Source of the DNA: Neomesorhizobium albiziae
GTDB lineage: Bacteria; Pseudomonadota; Alphaproteobacteria; Rhizobiales; Rhizobiaceae
DNA: 64,000 nt
NCBI RefSeq assembly: GCF_900114255.1
Contig: NZ_FOSL01000007.1
Span: 124,001 to 188,000, forward strand
Direction: 5' to 3'
Under the pieces are notes generated by a model that had not been told where the DNA came from, searched no databases, and saw only the letters and a program-made list of their open reading frames with translations. Of this stretch, positions 61,003-64,000 are shown piece by piece. Each line of letters starts with the position of its first letter. Within the stretch, counting starts at the first letter, position 1. The position numbers were made by a program, and so were the translations under genes.

Positions 61003-61465
61003 CCTCCCTCCCCCTTGTGGGGAGGGATTGAGGGTGGGGGTATTGTGATGGCGCCAAGCGCCATAGACCCGGCGACCATCAGCAGAGCCCGGACGTTGCG
61101 CAAGCGCATGACGGCTGGGGAGCAGAAGCTTTGGTCGGAGTTGCGCGAGTTCCGTAGGTATTACGGAATTCATGTTCGAAAACAGGCGCCGATCGGACCC
61201 TATGTCGTCGATTTCGTCATCCATGACAAAGGGCTTGTGGTCGAGGTAGACGGAGAACATCATTGCTTGCCCGACCAGATAATGAGCGACCGGCGCCGCG
61301 ATGAATGGTTGGCAGGACAGGGGTATCGTGTCTTGCGCCTGACCACAGGCGAGCTCGGTGAATCCTTCGACGGTTGTATCGAGGAAATACTGAAAGAAAT
61401 CGGGTTGATGAAATGATTGTGTTCTTGACCCCCACCCCTATCCCCTCCCCACAAGGGGGAGGGGG
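61003..61465. mobile_element. Palindrome-flanked DUF559 element B (tails inward)
   Basis: The left unit is CCCTCCCC-cttgt-GGGGAGGG (61006-61026), then tail AGGGTGGGGG (to 61040). The right unit is the inverted copy: CCCCCACCCCTATCC, then CCCCTCCCC-acaag-GGGGAGGGG (61442-61464). The arms are about 390 nt apart and hold only the DUF559 gene. It lies between the binding-protein gene and the first permease of an ABC operon. Arm sequence and layout match element A (2683-3217), except that the tails point inward. Confidence 0.55.
61048..61416 (+). CDS. DUF559 (PD-(D/E)XK-like nuclease fold) protein
   Basis: 122 aa, the usual family length. AGEQKLWSELREF, RKQAPIGPYVVDF (Asp55), and LVVEVDGEHH (Glu67, Asp69, His71/72) repeat the motifs of the protein at 2659. 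The end is IEEILKEIGL. The start at 61048 avoids the palindrome; an upstream in-frame start at 61000 would translate it. It sits alone between inverted palindrome arms within an ABC importer operon. No methylase or transposase is adjacent. Nuclease activity is inferred from the fold. Confidence 0.75.
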   Translation: MAPSAIDPATISRARTLRKRMTAGEQKLWSELREFRRYYGIHVRKQAPIGPYVVDFVIHDKGLVVEVDGEHHCLPDQIMSDRRRDEWLAGQGYRVLRLTTGELGESFDGCIEEILKEIGLMK

Positions 61466-61492
61466 ATACCGGCTCCGGCGGTGCCCAGGCGC

Positions 61493-62410
61493 ATGACAGA
61501 TATCAGCCTTTCCGATCCGGCCATGGCCCGAAAGACGGCGCCGCCAGCCGAAGCGCGCTCCGTGCGCCTTCCCACGCAGTGGATAGGTGTCGCGCCGTTC
61601 TTCATTTTCGCGGTGCTGTTTCTGATCCTGCCGACGATGTACCTGATTGTCGGCGCGTTTCAGGATCGCGACGGCGGGTTCACGCTGACGAACATCTTCA
61701 AGCTGTTCGAGCAGCCGACGATCCGCCAGTCCTACATGGTCTCGATCAAGATCAGCCTGTGGTCCGCCGTTCTCGGTGCGCTGGCCGGCCTCGGTATCGC
61801 GCTGGCGATCGTCCGCGGCGGGCTTCCCGAATGGGTTCGTTCGTCCACCATGACCTTCTCAGGCGTCGCGTCGAACTTTGCCGGCGTTCCGCTTGCCTTC
61901 GCTTTCCTGGCAACGCTTGGACGCCTCGGCCTGGTCACCATCCTGTTGCGCGACCTCTTCGGCTTCAACCTCTACGCGACCAGCTTCAACCTTTTGTCGT
62001 CCTGGGGCCTGATCGCGGTCTATCTCTATTTTCAGATCCCGTTGATGATCGTCATCATCACACCCGCCCTCGACGGTATAAAGAGGGAGTGGGGCGAAGC
62101 TGCCGCGACCCTCGGTGCCACCAACTGGCAGTACTGGCGCATGGTGGTTATCCCGGTGCTCTGGCCGAGTTTTCTGGGCACCGTGATCCTGCTCTTCGCC
62201 AATGCCTTCGGCGCCATCGCGACGGCCTATGCCTTTACCGGTTCCTCGCTCAACATCGTGCCGATCAGCCTTTACGCGCAAATCCGCGGCGACGTCCTGG
62301 GCGACCCCAATCTCGGCTACGCGCTCGCCTTCGGCATGATCTTCATCACCGGGCTCGCCAATATCTTTTACATCTGGTTCAGGACCCGCTCCGAGAGGTG
62401 GCTGAAGTGA
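61493..62410 (+). CDS. ABC importer permease (PotB-like)
   Basis: 305 aa, about six membrane helices (first near 33-53, WIGVAPFFIFAVLFLILP). The coupling motif reads GIKREWGEAAATLGATNWQYWRMVVIPVL, seen in pieces, as in BPD_transp_1 spermidine/putrescine or iron permeases. ATG 61493 is preferred over GTG 61481. It pairs with the permease at 62457. The gene lies 77 bases after the DUF559 stop. Confidence 0.87.
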   Translation: MTDISLSDPAMARKTAPPAEARSVRLPTQWIGVAPFFIFAVLFLILPTMYLIVGAFQDRDGGFTLTNIFKLFEQPTIRQSYMVSIKISLWSAVLGALAGLGIALAIVRGGLPEWVRSSTMTFSGVASNFAGVPLAFAFLATLGRLGLVTILLRDLFGFNLYATSFNLLSSWGLIAVYLYFQIPLMIVIITPALDGIKREWGEAAATLGATNWQYWRMVVIPVLWPSFLGTVILLFANAFGAIATAYAFTGSSLNIVPISLYAQIRGDVLGDPNLGYALAFGMIFITGLANIFYIWFRTRSERWLK

Positions 62411-62456
62411 TGGACGCGCGTCTTCTGCTTCCCCCGCATCTGCGAGAGGCCATGCC

Positions 62457-63251
62457 ATGAAAAAGCGCGGAGCATGGTGGGCCTGGCTCACCTTCTTTGT
62501 TGGCGCGGTCTATTTCATCGTGCCGCTCATCGCCACGTTCGAATTTTCCATGCGCATGAAGCGCGGCGAATATTCGTTCGAGGCCTACCGGGTCGTTTTC
62601 GCCAGTTCGCAGTTCCAGCAGACCTTCACCTATTCGGTGATCGTGGCCATCTTCACCATCCTGCTTGGGGTGTTTATCGTGGTGCCGACGGCCTACTGGG
62701 TACGCCTGCGCATGCCGCATCTGCGGCCGATCGTGGAGTTCATCACGCTGCTGCCGCTGGTCATTCCGGCCATCGTCATCGTTTTCGGCTATATCCGCAT
62801 GTACGGCACCAACTCCTGGCTGCCGTTCCTCGGCACGATCACCGGCACCAACGTCCTTTTGGTCATCGGCTACTCGGTTTTGGCGCTGCCCTACATGTAC
62901 CGCGCGGTTGACACCGGGTTGCGCACGATCGACGTGAAGACATTGACCGAGGCCGCGCAGATCATGGGCGCCGGCTGGCCGACCATCATCGGGCGCGTCA
63001 TACTGCCTAACGTGCTGATCGCGGTGCTGTCAGGGGCGTTCCTGACTTTCGCCATCGTGCTTGGCGAGTTCACCATGGCCTCGCTGCTCAACCGTCCGGC
63101 CTTCGGGCCCTACATGCAGAACCTCGGCGCCAACCGCGCCTATGAACCGGCAGCACTTGCCATCATCGCATTCCTGCTCACCTGGGGCTGCATGACAGCC
63201 ATCCAGTTCCTGGCGCGCTATGCGCCGAAATCCGCCAACCGGCCCAATTGA
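62457..63251 (+). CDS. ABC importer permease (PotC-like)
   Basis: 264 aa, about six membrane helices. The first is [20 protein letters not shown]. The cytoplasmic coupling loop [19 protein letters not shown] followed by [11 protein letters not shown] is the EAA motif. It lies 46 bases after the previous permease and 14 before the ATPase. Confidence 0.87.
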   Translation: MKKRGAWWAWLTFFVGAVYFIVPLIATFEFSMRMKRGEYSFEAYRVVFASSQFQQTFTYSVIVAIFTILLGVFIVVPTAYWVRLRMPHLRPIVEFITLLPLVIPAIVIVFGYIRMYGTNSWLPFLGTITGTNVLLVIGYSVLALPYMYRAVDTGLRTIDVKTLTEAAQIMGAGWPTIIGRVILPNVLIAVLSGAFLTFAIVLGEFTMASLLNRPAFGPYMQNLGANRAYEPAALAIIAFLLTWGCMTAIQFLARYAPKSANRPN

Positions 63252-63265
63252 GAAAAGAGAACCCG

Positions 63266-64000
63266 ATGGCAGATTCATTCCTCTCCATCCAGAACGTGAA
63301 GAAATCCTTCGGCGACGTCACCGTCGTCCAGGACTTCAATCTCCATGTCGAGCCCGGCGAATTCGTCTCCTTCCTTGGGCCGTCGGGATGCGGCAAGACC
63401 ACGGTGCTCAGAATGGTCGCCGGCTTCGAGGAACCGACCGCCGGCAAGATCATGGTCGCGGGCAAGGACGTCACCAATCTGAAGCCGAACAAGCGCAATG
63501 TCGGCATGGTGTTCCAGGCCTATGCGCTGTTTCCCAACCTGACCGTCGCGCAGAATGTCGCCTTCGGGCTGAAGGTCGCCGGCATGCCCAGGGCCGATCA
63601 GGAAAAGCGCGTCGCCGAAATGCTCAATCTCATCAAGCTGCCGCAGCTTGGTGATCGCTATCCGTTCCAGCTTTCCGGCGGCCAGCAGCAGCGTGTCGCG
63701 CTGGCGCGCGCGCTGGCGCCGATGCCGAAGCTGCTTTTGCTCGACGAGCCGCTGTCGGCGCTCGATGCCAAGGTGCGGGTTTCGCTGCGCGAGGAAATCC
63801 GCTCGATCCAGAAAAGCCTCGGCATCACCACGATCTTCGTCACCCATGACCAGGAAGAGGCGTTGTCGATCTCCGACCGCATCGCGGTCATGTATGGCGG
63901 CAAGGCCGAACAGGTCGGCACGCCCTTCGAGATTTACAACCGCCCGGCGACCAAGTTCGTCGCCAACTTCGTCGGCACGCTCAACGTGCTGGAAGGCACC
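63266..64000 (+). CDS. ABC importer ATPase (PotA/UgpC-type), 3' end outside window
   Basis: The first 245 residues. Walker A GPSGCGKT is at 38-45, signature [15 protein letters not shown] at 136-150, Walker B LLLLDEP at about 156-162, and the switch His is in [10 protein letters not shown]. Family: spermidine/putrescine or iron-type ATPases, which carry a C-terminal TOBE domain beyond the window edge. It completes the importer of binding protein 59848 and permeases 61493/62457. Confidence 0.88.
   Translation, partial: MADSFLSIQNVKKSFGDVTVVQDFNLHVEPGEFVSFLGPSGCGKTTVLRMVAGFEEPTAGKIMVAGKDVTNLKPNKRNVGMVFQAYALFPNLTVAQNVAFGLKVAGMPRADQEKRVAEMLNLIKLPQLGDRYPFQLSGGQQQRVALARALAPMPKLLLLDEPLSALDAKVRVSLREEIRSIQKSLGITTIFVTHDQEEALSISDRIAVMYGGKAEQVGTPFEIYNRPATKFVANFVGTLNVLEGT

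Overview
This window carries about 62 protein genes at high GC, tightly packed into operons, with no tRNA, rRNA or CRISPR array seen. Gene content points to an alphaproteobacterium of the order Hyphomicrobiales, probably a Mesorhizobium-like Phyllobacteriaceae. The evidence is a short aa3-type cytochrome oxidase subunit IV next to a three-gene pntAA-pntAB-pntB transhydrogenase, the soxBDAG order, a DUF992 protein, a FlgO/TolB-TPR adenylate cyclase, and C-rich/G-rich intergenic palindromes of the rhizobial kind. The assignment is inference from gene families, not from a marker gene.

Layout. (1) 1-6661: a branched-chain-type (Liv/HAAT) ABC importer operon headed by the end of an acyl-CoA synthetase. 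It is interrupted by a palindrome-flanked DUF559 nuclease-like gene (2683-3217) and an empty palindrome pair (5695-5810). (2) 6668-20126: housekeeping and mixed genes: alpha/beta hydrolase, CoxIV, proton-translocating transhydrogenase, LysR with a divergent GST, DUF992, TPR lipoprotein, ribosomal protein S21, DUF2946/PepSY membrane pair, GH5 glycosidase, HerA-like ATPase. (3) 20127-26797: SDR, the heterotetrameric sarcosine oxidase soxBDAG, and a small conserved protein. (4) 26829-40919: a catabolic island organised around a TetR regulator and a perfect-arm operator at 30000-30019. On the left are an SDR, an ACAD10/11-type kinase, a MaoC protein and a second SDR. On the right are an acyl-CoA dehydrogenase, two MDR reductases, a complete second Liv importer and an acyl-CoA synthetase. 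(5) 41064-47647: RND efflux pump and adaptor, LysR, GST. (6) 47663-49897: adenylate cyclase-TolB-TPR protein, followed by a frameshifted IS5-like transposase relic. (7) 50233-64000: agmatinase-family enzyme, RpiR regulator, N-formylglutamate amidohydrolase family protein, APC permease, glutamine-synthetase-like ligase, an inserted HTH/PIN toxin-antitoxin pair, aldehyde dehydrogenase, iron alcohol dehydrogenase, and a spermidine/iron-type ABC importer. A second palindrome-flanked DUF559 gene sits inside that importer's operon.

How the genes work together. Region 4 resembles the logic of the Pseudomonas levulinate (Lva) route and of mammalian ACAD10/ACAD11. In that logic a hydroxy- or keto-acid is imported, activated to its CoA thioester, phosphorylated by the APH-type kinase, rearranged by the ACAD, and passed on by the hydratase and dehydrogenases. 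Region 7 looks like catabolism of a guanidino compound or polyamine through a glutamylated intermediate.

The best candidate for something undescribed is the set of inverted palindrome pairs. Three are nearly empty (arms about 20-26 nt apart) and two hold a single DUF559 PD-(D/E)XK-like gene between the arms (about 390-420 nt apart). This suggests a nuclease-linked small mobile element analogous to, but distinct from, REP/RAYT systems.
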